Of a stretch of 25,889 nt of DNA, positions 15,385-23,533 are shown one piece after another. Positions within the stretch are counted from its first letter, which is position 1. Every line of letters begins with the position of its first letter. Source of the stretch: an uncultured Eubacterium sp. GTDB taxonomy: Bacteria > Bacillota_A > Clostridia > Lachnospirales > Lachnospiraceae. The stretch is taken from assembly GCA_948560485.1 (NCBI GenBank), contig CAOXUF010000005.1, forward strand, positions 1 through 25,889, in the 5' to 3' direction. The notes under the pieces are model-generated. The model made no database searches and was not told the origin of the DNA. It saw nothing but the letters and a program-made list of their open reading frames with translations. A program made the position numbers and the translations under genes.

Positions 15385-15592
15385 TTTAATTAAACACAAA
15401 TAAGGCGATTTTCGAGTGCCAGAATTTTGATTTCCTATTTTCAGGATTTGTGATTTCGGAACACAAAAATATTCAAATGTCTCGCTTATCATCAAAGAAA
15501 ATAAGAAATGAACATAGAAATATTGTATGGGAAATAAAGATATGTAAATTGAAAATTTGCAACAGTTGTTAGCAAAAAAACGGTGAATAGAT

Positions 15593-16732
15593 ATGAAAAA
15601 AATAGAAATAGTATTGAATGATAAATTAAATATTAAAGAATTAAAAAAGCTTATTGGTTTTGTGTCTGAGGATATATTGATTTACCAAATTAGAGGAAAA
15701 GTTCTTAGCATTGAAGTACATGATGATGCGGATTGTATCGAAATAGAAAAGACAATTGTGTCATTAGCAAACAATTATGTTTCAAATGCATATATCGAAG
15801 AGGAGAAATATAGGAATGAAGTAAAAATACCTTCTTTTTTTTGTGATTTTAAATCAATACATTATTTTGATGAAGGCATGATTTCGTTATCTGCCCAATC
15901 AAAATTTCTTTATTCTTATTTTGATAGAGTAATTGATAAATTTATTGAAAGAGGGTTTCATACTGAAGAATGTAGAGTAATAACAAAAGTTTATCCTGTT
16001 CTTTTACCAATGAAAGTATATAAAAAAACTGGTTATTTAAAGAGAACCCCTCAATATGCTTTTTTTTGCTGTTCTTTATGTGAGAATTTAAGTGTTTTGA
16101 ACAAAATAGATAAAATGAATGAAAATGAATATAGAGATATTATAAACAATCCACAATATGCGTTGTCGCCTTCTGCATGTTTTCATGTTTATGAAGAATT
16201 AAAAGGTAAAACATTAGATAAAAATACAATTGTAACTTTTACACAGAGTGTTTTTAGAAATGAAGGAAGATTTAATTTTGCAGAATTTGGGCGTATGCGA
16301 GATTACCATGTGAGAGAAATAGTATTTATTGGTAACTCTGAATTTGTGAATAAATCAAGAAATAAAGTAATTGATTTTACAAAGAAACTTGTAGAAGACT
16401 TAGGTTTGAATGCAAAAATAATTACGGCATCAGATCCATTTATATTACCGCGAATGCAAAAATTAAAAAAAATGCAAATTAAAGAAAGTAGTAAGTATGA
16501 ATTAAGAATGGCATATACAGAGGAAGAAGACATGTCGGTTGCTTCATTTAATATACATGGTACGGCGTTTACTTATCCATTTGATATAAAAATAAAAAAT
16601 TTAGAGGAAACAGTTACAGGATGTGTAGGATATGGTTTGGAAAGATTGGTACTAGCATTTTTAAGTCAGTATGGTGAGAATGTAAGTAATTGGCCTGAAG
16701 ATTTACAAAAGGAGTATGAAAAGATTTTATGA
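15593..16732 (+). CDS. Amino acid:carrier-protein ligase (class II synthetase-like)
   Basis: A 379-residue homologue of class II aminoacyl-tRNA synthetases of the SerRS-derived amino acid:[carrier protein] ligase group. These activate an amino acid with ATP and load it on the phosphopantetheine of a carrier protein rather than on tRNA. Motif 2 is the segment 221-247, beginning FRNEG with a downstream VREIVFIG. Motif 3 is GCVGYGLERLVLAF (343-356). Other family-like blocks are SPSACFHVYEELKG (192-205), ASDPF (279-283), SKYEL (300-304) and NWP near the C-terminus. No tRNA-binding arm is apparent. It is the first gene after the ACP and overlaps the CYTH gene by four bases. Characterised relatives favour small amino acids such as glycine or alanine, but specificity here cannot be read. 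Confidence 0.87.
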   Translation: MKKIEIVLNDKLNIKELKKLIGFVSEDILIYQIRGKVLSIEVHDDADCIEIEKTIVSLANNYVSNAYIEEEKYRNEVKIPSFFCDFKSIHYFDEGMISLSAQSKFLYSYFDRVIDKFIERGFHTEECRVITKVYPVLLPMKVYKKTGYLKRTPQYAFFCCSLCENLSVLNKIDKMNENEYRDIINNPQYALSPSACFHVYEELKGKTLDKNTIVTFTQSVFRNEGRFNFAEFGRMRDYHVREIVFIGNSEFVNKSRNKVIDFTKKLVEDLGLNAKIITASDPFILPRMQKLKKMQIKESSKYELRMAYTEEEDMSVASFNIHGTAFTYPFDIKIKNLEETVTGCVGYGLERLVLAFLSQYGENVSNWPEDLQKEYEKIL

Positions 16733-17277
16733 TCGAAAAAGAAATAAAGATTTTATTAAGTCAAAATCAATATAAAAAAATATTAGATACATTCAATTTT
16801 GAAGAAGAATTTAAACAGACTAATAATTATTATCTATGCGAGGGAGCTTCAGTTGATGCGACTATTAGGATACGGGAAAAGGGAAATATAACAAAGCTAC
16901 AGGTAAAAATACCTAAAAAAAGGGATAAATCGCTTCATATCAAAGAAGAATATGAAGAAGAAGTAACAGAGATACCGCTTGTAATAAGTAAAGATAAATT
17001 GAAAAAGATGAGTGGATATAATTTTCCTAATGATGCAATATATACAGGTAAACTACGTACAGAGAGAAGAATTTATGCATTCAATGATGATATTGAAATC
17101 GCGTTAGATGTAAATCAATATTTAGGAATAACAGATTATGAATTAGAGATAGAATATAAAAATATTTATCCAATTGAAATAATTGAAAAACTTAAGTTAC
17201 TAAATATTCCGATTGATAATGTTGCTGAGGGAAAAAATACAAGATTTTGTAAGAAACTATACGAGATAGAGGGATAA
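16729..17277 (+). CDS. CYTH-domain triphosphate-tunnel protein
   Basis: This 182-residue protein has the N-terminal ExExK signature (IEKEIK, Glu3-Glu5-Lys7), TIRIRE (Arg47, Arg49), LQVKIP with Lys60, a basic KLRTERR segment (about 108-114) and YELEIEY (137-143). These residues line the tunnel of CYTH enzymes, which hydrolyse inorganic or thiamine triphosphate or make cyclic AMP. Its four-base overlap with the ligase gene implies coupled translation. In this setting it might clear polyphosphate or act on a triphosphorylated intermediate; the sequence does not decide. Confidence 0.85.
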   Translation: MIEKEIKILLSQNQYKKILDTFNFEEEFKQTNNYYLCEGASVDATIRIREKGNITKLQVKIPKKRDKSLHIKEEYEEEVTEIPLVISKDKLKKMSGYNFPNDAIYTGKLRTERRIYAFNDDIEIALDVNQYLGITDYELEIEYKNIYPIEIIEKLKLLNIPIDNVAEGKNTRFCKKLYEIEG

Positions 17278-17371
17278 AAAGAAGTCATTGGAATTAAATA
17301 TATTTGATTAAGAGAAAGATATTATACTGATACAAAAACTGTTGTAATAGAAACTGTAAAAGAGGTGACAA

Positions 17372-18388
17372 GTGAAATTGGAAAACAAATATATACATGA
17401 TATTTACTGGAAAGACCTAAAGTATGATTCTGGTTATGAATCCTTTTGTTTTCAAAATTGTTTGAAGATTTTAATGGAAGCAAAAGATATTGAAAATACT
17501 GATTTTTTTATAAATAGGTCTTTATCGTTGCTTTTTGATAGTGAATCGTATGAGAAAATGCTATACACACATATGGATGTAAGAGGTCTTTTGCCAGGTG
17601 TTGGTGTTGTTAATAGGTATTATAATCCTAATTTATTATCAAAAGAGGTGTTTGACTATAACTGTACGTTTGTTAGTAATAATAAGGAACCTATAATTGT
17701 TGGAGTTGATTCATTTTATTTACCATACACAAGTAATTATAAAAAAAATCATGCTGTACATACAGCAATAATGTGTGGATATGATTTAAAAAATGCAAGT
17801 GTTTATTTGATTGATTGGTATGAACCGTGGTTATATAAAGGGGAAATATCTTTGGAAGAGTTTCTATTGGCACGTGATTCAAAAAATGAATATGATGGAA
17901 GCATATTTAGTGGCACACCAATAGAGAATAATTGGGCATATATCCAGACGATTGAGAAAAAATCAATAGAATATTTGTTTAAGAATTTAATCGATTTATC
18001 AGTAGATCAATATTTTAGTGATAAGAAAGATAAGCAAGGAGTACAGGCATTAGAAGGAGTTATGAATATTTTGGTACATTGCAACAATCCAGAAAAATAT
18101 AAGAAAATATATGATAACTTATATATATCGCTTAAAAGACATAAGTTTTTTTGTGGTGCATTAGAAAATTATTATATATATAAATCATCTTTGCTATTGA
18201 ATGACATTATTAATATAATGAAAGAAATTATTATTGAATGGGATAATATTTTATTAATGATAATAAAATTAAGTATGCGTAATAATGAAAGTACAAAAAA
18301 CAGGATGTTAGTGAAATTTAGTGAAAACATTGGAAAAGAAAAGGAGATATGTAATTTGATTAATATGTTTTCTAGAAGTGAATTGTGA
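17372..18388 (+). CDS. BtrH-like acyltransferase
   Basis: This 338-residue protein's N-terminal half resembles the BtrH_N domain (butirosin biosynthesis H family, papain/C39-like fold). BtrH moves an acyl group from the phosphopantetheine of an ACP to an amine of the aminoglycoside. Visible elements are SFCFQNC (Cys26, Cys30; the first Cys is the likely nucleophile), PIIVGVDSFYLPY, NHAVHTAIMCGYD (candidate catalytic His) and LIDWYEP. The C-terminal about 150 residues are helical and unassigned. The GTG start follows GAGGTGA by a few bases. A neighbouring ACP and its amino-acid loader make aminoacyl transfer from that ACP the natural inference. It shares the CFxxC motif with the protein at 23534. 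Confidence 0.8.
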   Translation: MKLENKYIHDIYWKDLKYDSGYESFCFQNCLKILMEAKDIENTDFFINRSLSLLFDSESYEKMLYTHMDVRGLLPGVGVVNRYYNPNLLSKEVFDYNCTFVSNNKEPIIVGVDSFYLPYTSNYKKNHAVHTAIMCGYDLKNASVYLIDWYEPWLYKGEISLEEFLLARDSKNEYDGSIFSGTPIENNWAYIQTIEKKSIEYLFKNLIDLSVDQYFSDKKDKQGVQALEGVMNILVHCNNPEKYKKIYDNLYISLKRHKFFCGALENYYIYKSSLLLNDIINIMKEIIIEWDNILLMIIKLSMRNNESTKNRMLVKFSENIGKEKEICNLINMFSRSEL

Positions 18389-18446
18389 TAAAAATACAAT
18401 TATTGAGAGAAAGGATTGTTTAATAACGAAAAAATAAAGTTATTAA

Positions 18447-19499
18447 GTGAAAAATATGAAGAACATTAAAGAAAAAATTATTGAAGTAAAAAATTTAAAA
18501 AAGAATTTTAAAATTAGTAAGCGAATGAATGGTTTACCAGGCCATATTGCAAATTTATTTAAGCCAAAGTATGAAGTAAAGGAAGCGGTAAAAGGTATAG
18601 ATTTTGAAATCTATGAAGGTGAATGTGTAGGATTTATAGGAGCAAATGGTGCGGGTAAGTCAACTACGATAAAAATGTTGTCTGGAATATTGTATCCAGA
18701 TAGTGGTTGTATTAATGTAATGGGATTTGAACCACATAAGGATAGAAAAAAATATGTAGCAAATATAGGTGTTGTTTTTGGTCAAAAATCACAGTTGTCG
18801 TGGGATTTACCAGTGATAGATAGTTTTGAATTGTTGAAGAATATATATAAAATTCCAAGTGATGTGTATAAGAAGAATTTGGATGAATTTATGGAATTAT
18901 TAGACATGTCAAATTTTATTAATCAACCTGTGCGTCAATTATCTTTAGGGCAAAGAATGCGAGCAGATATTGCTGCATCATTGTTGCATTCACCGAAATT
19001 AGTATTTTTTGATGAACCTACGATAGGTTTAGATGTTGTTGCAAAAGAAAAAATTAGAGAGTTTGTAAGATATATGAATAAAGAAAAAAAGGTTACATTT
19101 ATTTTTACAACTCATGATATGCAAGACATAGCTAAAACATGTGAAAGAATAATAATTATAGACAAAGGTAGTAAGATGTATGATGGAAGTGTGAAAGAGT
19201 TAGTTGATAAATATGGTGGAAGTGTAAAATTGGCTATAGAAATTAAAGATGTTTTAGTTGATGAAGAATACATAAAATTGTTAAAACAAAGTTTAGAAAA
19301 TCAGTTTATAGATTGTGAATTTACAATTGAAGATAAAAAAAATAATATAGTTGAAATAATGTTTGAGAACAAAACTCTTTCGTCCGTGCAGGTGACAACA
19401 TTTTTGGCAGAAAAGTTTACGCTGAAAGATTTTAGAATATCAGATATAGATATTGAGGAAATTGTTCGAAAAATTTACGAAGGAGGAATAACATTATAA
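18447..19499 (+). CDS. ABC-2 transporter ATP-binding protein
   Basis: A 350-residue ATPase of the NatA/DrrA-like ABC-2 exporter type. It has Walker A GANGAGKST (about residues 68-76), the Q-loop VVFGQKSQLSWDLP, the signature LSLGQRMR, Walker B LVFFDEPTIGLD and the switch TTHD. The 25-residue insertion before the first conserved strand and a C-terminal domain of about 100 residues match the ATPases paired with ABC2_membrane_6 permeases. It starts the exporter operon and overlaps the first permease by one base. Likely role: driving export of the cluster product, which could also provide self-resistance. In-frame ATGs lie close together at 18453 and 18447; I keep the longer form. Confidence 0.93.
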   Translation: MKNMKNIKEKIIEVKNLKKNFKISKRMNGLPGHIANLFKPKYEVKEAVKGIDFEIYEGECVGFIGANGAGKSTTIKMLSGILYPDSGCINVMGFEPHKDRKKYVANIGVVFGQKSQLSWDLPVIDSFELLKNIYKIPSDVYKKNLDEFMELLDMSNFINQPVRQLSLGQRMRADIAASLLHSPKLVFFDEPTIGLDVVAKEKIREFVRYMNKEKKVTFIFTTHDMQDIAKTCERIIIIDKGSKMYDGSVKELVDKYGGSVKLAIEIKDVLVDEEYIKLLKQSLENQFIDCEFTIEDKKNNIVEIMFENKTLSSVQVTTFLAEKFTLKDFRISDIDIEEIVRKIYEGGITL

Positions 19500-20287
19500 T
19501 GAAAGCTTTTATGGCATATCTGAAAATTGCCTTTAAATCTAATACGATTTATAGAGTGGATTTTTTATTTAGTATTATAGGTACATGTGTTAATATTTTT
19601 ATATATTGTGCGATATGGAAAGCTTTGTATGGTGATAATATATCTGTTAATAGTGTATCATATGAAATGGTTACAACAAATTTTATATTATCACTAGCTA
19701 TGAGTTCGGTTTTTTCAACAAATGATTTTGTAATTCAACAGAAATTATGGGATGGTTCTATTTCGACAGATATGGTTAGACCAATTGATTTGCGTGTAAG
19801 TATTTTAGCAAGAGATTTAGGTAACATATTTTTTAAATTGATAACGCATTTTATATTATCGGTTATCATTTCTGTTATATTTATTGGAATGTTGCCACCG
19901 AAAAGCTTTGTTTGTTTACTACTTTATGTTATCGGTATGATTTTGGGTTTTTGTGTATTATGGGCATTAAGTGTAATAGTGCAAATGTCAGCATTTTGGA
20001 TAATAAATGTATGGAGTATATCAACAATTAAGAATGTTGTCGTAAATGTTTTATCAGGTATAATGATTCCTTTATGGTTTTTACCAGATACATTAAAGAA
20101 TATTATATCTTTTACACCATTTGAAAGTATATATTATATTCCTGTTAACATATATTTAGGGAAAATAACTGGTGGAGAGATATTCCATGCATATTTTAAA
20201 CAGTTGTTATGGTTTGCCGTACTTTTTTATATAGGGAATGTAATGTGGAATAAGGGGAAAAGAAGAATTTTTGTTCAAGGTGGTTAA
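19499..20287 (+). CDS. ABC-2 permease subunit 1
   Basis: A 262-residue membrane protein with about six hydrophobic segments (near 20-42, 60-75, 110-130, 136-165, 172-195 and 225-245). The pattern fits the ABC2_membrane_6 type, including the amphipathic stretch QQKLWDGSISTDMVRPIDLR after the second segment. The start overlaps the ATPase stop by one base. It probably forms a heterodimeric channel with the next gene. Confidence 0.88.
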   Translation: MKAFMAYLKIAFKSNTIYRVDFLFSIIGTCVNIFIYCAIWKALYGDNISVNSVSYEMVTTNFILSLAMSSVFSTNDFVIQQKLWDGSISTDMVRPIDLRVSILARDLGNIFFKLITHFILSVIISVIFIGMLPPKSFVCLLLYVIGMILGFCVLWALSVIVQMSAFWIINVWSISTIKNVVVNVLSGIMIPLWFLPDTLKNIISFTPFESIYYIPVNIYLGKITGGEIFHAYFKQLLWFAVLFYIGNVMWNKGKRRIFVQGG

Positions 20288-20311
20288 GGCTTAATGCTGT
20301 ATACGAATAAC

Positions 20312-20330
20312 TAATTCAATTTATGAATTA
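20312..20330 (+). other. Small hairpin between the two permease genes
   Basis: TAATTCA (20312-20318) pairs with TGAATTA (20324-20330) around a 5-base loop, ending just before the AAAGGCGG ribosome site of the next gene. It is not followed by a T-run; it may tune processing or translation. Confidence 0.35.
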
Positions 20331-20353
20331 AAAAGAAAGGCGGATTATAATAA

Positions 20354-21169
20354 ATGGAAAAGACTTATAATGCATTTAGTTTATTCTTATGTTATAGCAA
20401 GATAACAATAAAATCTTGGTTTCAGTATAAAGTAGATGCTTGTATGCGTTCATTAGCAGTTTTTTTTAGAGAGGCAACGGGAGTAATAGTAATTTATTTG
20501 ACAATGCTTACTTTTGATGAAATAAATGGTTGGAATACTAATGAATTATTATTATTATTTAGTTTTGTATATGTTACTTATGGGATTTTAATTGTTTTTT
20601 TTACAGGATTACGTGATTTTGAATTTTTAGTCAATACAGGACAATTTGATAGATTTTTATTAAGACCTCGAGGAGCACTATTTCAAGTTATAGCAAGTAA
20701 TTCAGATTGGTTTGCTGCTATAGGTCATGGTGCACTAGGTATTTGTTTGTTTATCTTTTCTGCAAATAATGTTCAAATCGTTTGGAACTTTTGGAATATT
20801 ATATATTGTATAAGTAGTATAATAGGTGGTGTTTTTATACAAGCAGCAATTTTTCTTGTTGTAGCATCCTTAAGTTTTTTCTTTATTAAAACTGGAAGTA
20901 TAAGGGAACTTTTATATTGGAATACAAGAAAGTTTGCAAATTATCCAATTAGCATATTTCCTAAATTTGTAAAAATATTTATGACATATATAATACCATT
21001 TGCGTTTGTTAATTACTTTCCAGCAACATATTTGTTGGATAAAGATAGTGGTGAATTTTTAGGTAAAACATTTTGTTATATTACCCCGGTAATAGGCATA
21101 GTTATGTTTGGTGCGGCGTACTTGTTTTGGAATTATAGTTTGAAACGTTATAAAAGTACTGGGAATTAA
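20354..21169 (+). CDS. ABC-2 permease subunit 2
   Basis: A 271-residue, six-segment membrane protein of the same ABC-2 type as the preceding gene. It contains the matching cytoplasmic element LVNTGQFDRFLLRPRGALFQ (about 90-109), typical of the second member of ABC2_membrane_6 pairs. Preceded by AAAGGCGG. Its stop overlaps an ATG by one base, but the next gene more likely starts at 21202. With the ATPase and first permease it completes the exporter. Confidence 0.88.
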   Translation: MEKTYNAFSLFLCYSKITIKSWFQYKVDACMRSLAVFFREATGVIVIYLTMLTFDEINGWNTNELLLLFSFVYVTYGILIVFFTGLRDFEFLVNTGQFDRFLLRPRGALFQVIASNSDWFAAIGHGALGICLFIFSANNVQIVWNFWNIIYCISSIIGGVFIQAAIFLVVASLSFFFIKTGSIRELLYWNTRKFANYPISIFPKFVKIFMTYIIPFAFVNYFPATYLLDKDSGEFLGKTFCYITPVIGIVMFGAAYLFWNYSLKRYKSTGN

Positions 21170-21201
21170 TGCTGTGCTTGGAGGTAAAGAGAGGATTAGT
21201 T

Positions 21202-22956
21202 ATGGAGAGAGTATTACAATGTACAGGCGAAGTTGTATTTAATGGTCAACTTTATGATAACAAGATAATGAAAAGCATAGTCGAAAATATAAAACATAAA
21301 CTGATATCTTCCGGTAAATTAAAGGGAAACAGTGTAGTTGCTGTTTATTTAGACAGAGGAGTTGAATTACTAGCTAGTGTTTGTGCATTGTTTGAAATGA
21401 ACATAACTTTTTTATTAATGAACAAAGAAATACCTACAAGCAGGCTTGAATATATGTTAGATAAGGCAAAGGTTGATATTGTAATATCATCATATGAGCA
21501 AGAATGTGATTTTTTGGATATAGAAGTTATTAATGTTGGAACGATAGATAATTTGATTAAGCATAATTATTTGGGTTCAGTTAAATTTGGTTATATTTCG
21601 AATGAAATTTCATATGTAATTTTCACATCAGGTAGTACAGGGATGCCTAAAGCGGTACAAGTTAGGAAGAGTGGTTTGATTAATTTTATTCAATCTGTTC
21701 CTAAGTTAACATCGATTGATTCAAATACAATTATTGGGTGCTTTACAAATTCAACATTTGATATTTTTATTTTGGAATCTATAGCAGCGCTTTATAGTGG
21801 AGCAAGAGTTGTTATGGGAGATGATGAAACTTGTGATAATGTCAAGCTATTAACACAATGTATAGTAAATAATAAAATTAATACATTGCAGTTTACACCA
21901 TCAAGATTAAGAATGATTCATAAGATTGATCCTCAATTTGAATGTTTAAAGCAGGTAAAAGTATTATTAATTGGTGGAGAAAGTTTTCCCGAAGAGTTAT
22001 TAAAAGATTTACAGAAGAATACTACTGCAAAACTTTTTAATATGTACGGACCAACAGAAACAACAATATGGTCGACAATAAGTGAATTAACTAATAAAAA
22101 GAGTGTTGATATTGGCGTACCAATAAAAGACACAGATGTATATGTGGTTAATATGGAATCTTTAGAATCTGATACATTGATATTTGTGGAAAAAGAAAGT
22201 GATGAAATTGGTGAGATATGTATAGCTGGAAAAGGTTTGGCAGCAGGGTATATTAATGATTCAGAACAAACAAATAGGTCATTTATTAGTAAAAAGATTA
22301 ATGGAAAAATAACTAGATTATATCGAACAGGTGATTTGGGGAAGTATGGGAATAATGGTGAACTGCTTTGTTTGGGTAGAATTGATAATCAGATAAAGTA
22401 TAATGGTCATCGAATTGAATTAGAAGAAATTGAAGCGCATATTAATCAAATTGAAGGAATATCTGGTTGTGCAGTTGGGTTTTCTAATAAGTATAATAAG
22501 ATTTGTGCATTTATGATAAAAAGCAGTGAAGAATTTTTTTTGGCAGAAGATGGAATAAAACAACTGTTGTTGAAAACAATGCCACAATATATGTGTCCAT
22601 CTTTATGTATGTTTGTTAATGATTTAATATATACATCAAGTGGCAAAATTGATCGAAAGTGTATGGTTCAAAAATATGCAGAAAATGAGCAATGTATACA
22701 ACAGAATACTGTATCTTATGGAGATGGAATAGATATAGAATCACAGTTGATACAATTGTTTGCTACAATAACGGGAGAAAAAGATGTTAATTTACGAACT
22801 CAATTAGAAGGGAAAATTAATTCAATACAGTATATAAATTTGATTGTCGAATTAGAAGAATTGTTTAAAATGGAATTTGAAGATGACAAATTATCGATGC
22901 TTGAATTCAAAACTATAGGAGATATAGCTGACTATTTAAGAAATTTTCAGAAATAA
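21202..22956 (+). CDS. Stand-alone NRPS adenylation-carrier protein, predicted glycine-activating
   Basis: A 584-residue A-T didomain protein without condensation or thioesterase domain. A-domain cores include FTSGSTGMPKAV (141-152), FDIFILES, MYGPTETTIW (281-290), YRTGDLG (374-380), GRIDNQIKYNGHRIE (392-406) and GKIDR (481-485). The ten specificity positions read by alignment to GrsA are D187, I188, L191, Q230, I257, G259, M281, I289, W290 and K482, nearly the classical glycine code DILQLG(L/M)IWK. The carrier domain (about 510-584) has its attachment site in GKINSIQY, Ser541. The residue before the Ser is Asn rather than the usual Asp. Start 21202 is preferred because GAGAGGA precedes it; an ATG at 21169 overlaps the permease stop without a ribosome site. 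The PPTase follows two bases later. Confidence 0.92.
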   Translation: MERVLQCTGEVVFNGQLYDNKIMKSIVENIKHKLISSGKLKGNSVVAVYLDRGVELLASVCALFEMNITFLLMNKEIPTSRLEYMLDKAKVDIVISSYEQECDFLDIEVINVGTIDNLIKHNYLGSVKFGYISNEISYVIFTSGSTGMPKAVQVRKSGLINFIQSVPKLTSIDSNTIIGCFTNSTFDIFILESIAALYSGARVVMGDDETCDNVKLLTQCIVNNKINTLQFTPSRLRMIHKIDPQFECLKQVKVLLIGGESFPEELLKDLQKNTTAKLFNMYGPTETTIWSTISELTNKKSVDIGVPIKDTDVYVVNMESLESDTLIFVEKESDEIGEICIAGKGLAAGYINDSEQTNRSFISKKINGKITRLYRTGDLGKYGNNGELLCLGRIDNQIKYNGHRIELEEIEAHINQIEGISGCAVGFSNKYNKICAFMIKSSEEFFLAEDGIKQLLLKTMPQYMCPSLCMFVNDLIYTSSGKIDRKCMVQKYAENEQCIQQNTVSYGDGIDIESQLIQLFATITGEKDVNLRTQLEGKINSIQYINLIVELEELFKMEFEDDKLSMLEFKTIGDIADYLRNFQK

Positions 22957-22958
22957 GA

Positions 22959-23479
22959 ATGAGTATGCTAAATATATACATTATTTATGACTTTAAAAGA
23001 AAAAAGATACCAGCTATTTAGGAAAGAAATTACTTGTTAAACTATTATCAGATGGAGGATGTAAAATCTCTGATAATGATATTAAAGAGACTTTCTTAGG
23101 AAAATCATATATCGATAACATTCCGTATAAATTTAATATATCATATTCCGATAATGTTTTAGTAATTGTGATAGCTGATTCTGACATAGGGGTTGATATA
23201 GAAAAAATAGACTGCTGTAAAAGGTACGAGTTAATAGTAAAAAAATTTTTCTCAAAAAATGAAAAAGAATATGTAAGGCAAAAGGCTAATACGAATGAAA
23301 GTTTTTTTGAAGTTTGGACCAAAAAAGAAGCTTATGTTAAATATTTAGGAATGGGAATTGATAAAAACTTTAAAAATCAAGATGTTTTTATGATAGACAA
23401 TAACATTCATATAGTAACATTCATTGAAAATAATTATGTTTTGTCATATTATTGTAAACAATGTGTGTATAAAAAATAA
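22959..23479 (+). CDS. 4'-Phosphopantetheinyl transferase with a -1 frameshift
   Basis: This is an Sfp-type PPTase, expected to convert the ACP (14759) and the A-T protein (21202) to holo form. It needs two frames: ATG 22959 encodes MSMLNIYIIYDFKRKK and would stop at 23019-23021. A -1 shift at AGA AAA AAG (22998-23006) continues with DTSYLGKKLL to the stop at 23479, giving about 174 residues. Family motifs are GKSYIDN, FNISYS (His of ISHS replaced by Tyr), GVDIEKI, and FFEVWTKKEAYVKYLGMGI with the W-x-K-E-A-x-x-K core. The shift site is the heptamer A_AAA_AAG in the right phase, as in dnaX. It could be programmed frameshifting, polymerase slippage or a simple one-base deletion. A GTG at 23168 could start only a truncated C-terminal piece. 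Confidence 0.8.
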
Positions 23480-23533
23480 CATTTTATTGTATCGATAATT
23501 TAAAAAATGAATTTATGAATGGAGAAGAATAAT

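Larger units (their letters stand above)
15261..15413 (+). repeat. Nested foldback element around dispersed repeat copy 2
   Basis: Successive pairings nest symmetrically: GAAAATCGC (15261-15269) with GCGATTTTC (15405-15413); ATTTGTGT (15283-15290) with ACACAAAT (15394-15401); ATATTTC (15301-15307) with GAAATAT (15375-15381); GAATATTT (15313-15320) with AAATATTC (15362-15369); and apical CTGC/GCAG (15338-15341 with 15346-15349). CTGG/CCAG just outside could extend it. It could be a miniature mobile element or a structured RNA. No target duplication is evident. Confidence 0.6.
15011..15592. other. 580-base structured, gene-free gap
   Basis: I find no plausible gene. The gap holds, in order, a weak terminator-like hairpin (15129-15151), a perfect-looking hairpin CCAGA-T-AGGT / ACCT-G-TCTGG (15228-15254), a 153-base nested foldback (15261-15413) containing the second copy of the dispersed repeat, and a candidate promoter (15357-15384). 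Confidence 0.5.

Noticed and set aside
11377..15592. A precursor peptide for the radical SAM enzymes
   Set aside because: Both large gaps (11377-11845 and 15011-15592) were read in all frames; only very short frames without ribosome sites occur. A distant or carrier-bound substrate remains possible.
23168..23479. A separate short gene starting at GTG 23168
   Set aside because: It is the in-frame C-terminal part of the PPTase, whose reading frame continues upstream to about 22997; it has no ribosome site and would lack the GKxY and ISHS-like motifs.
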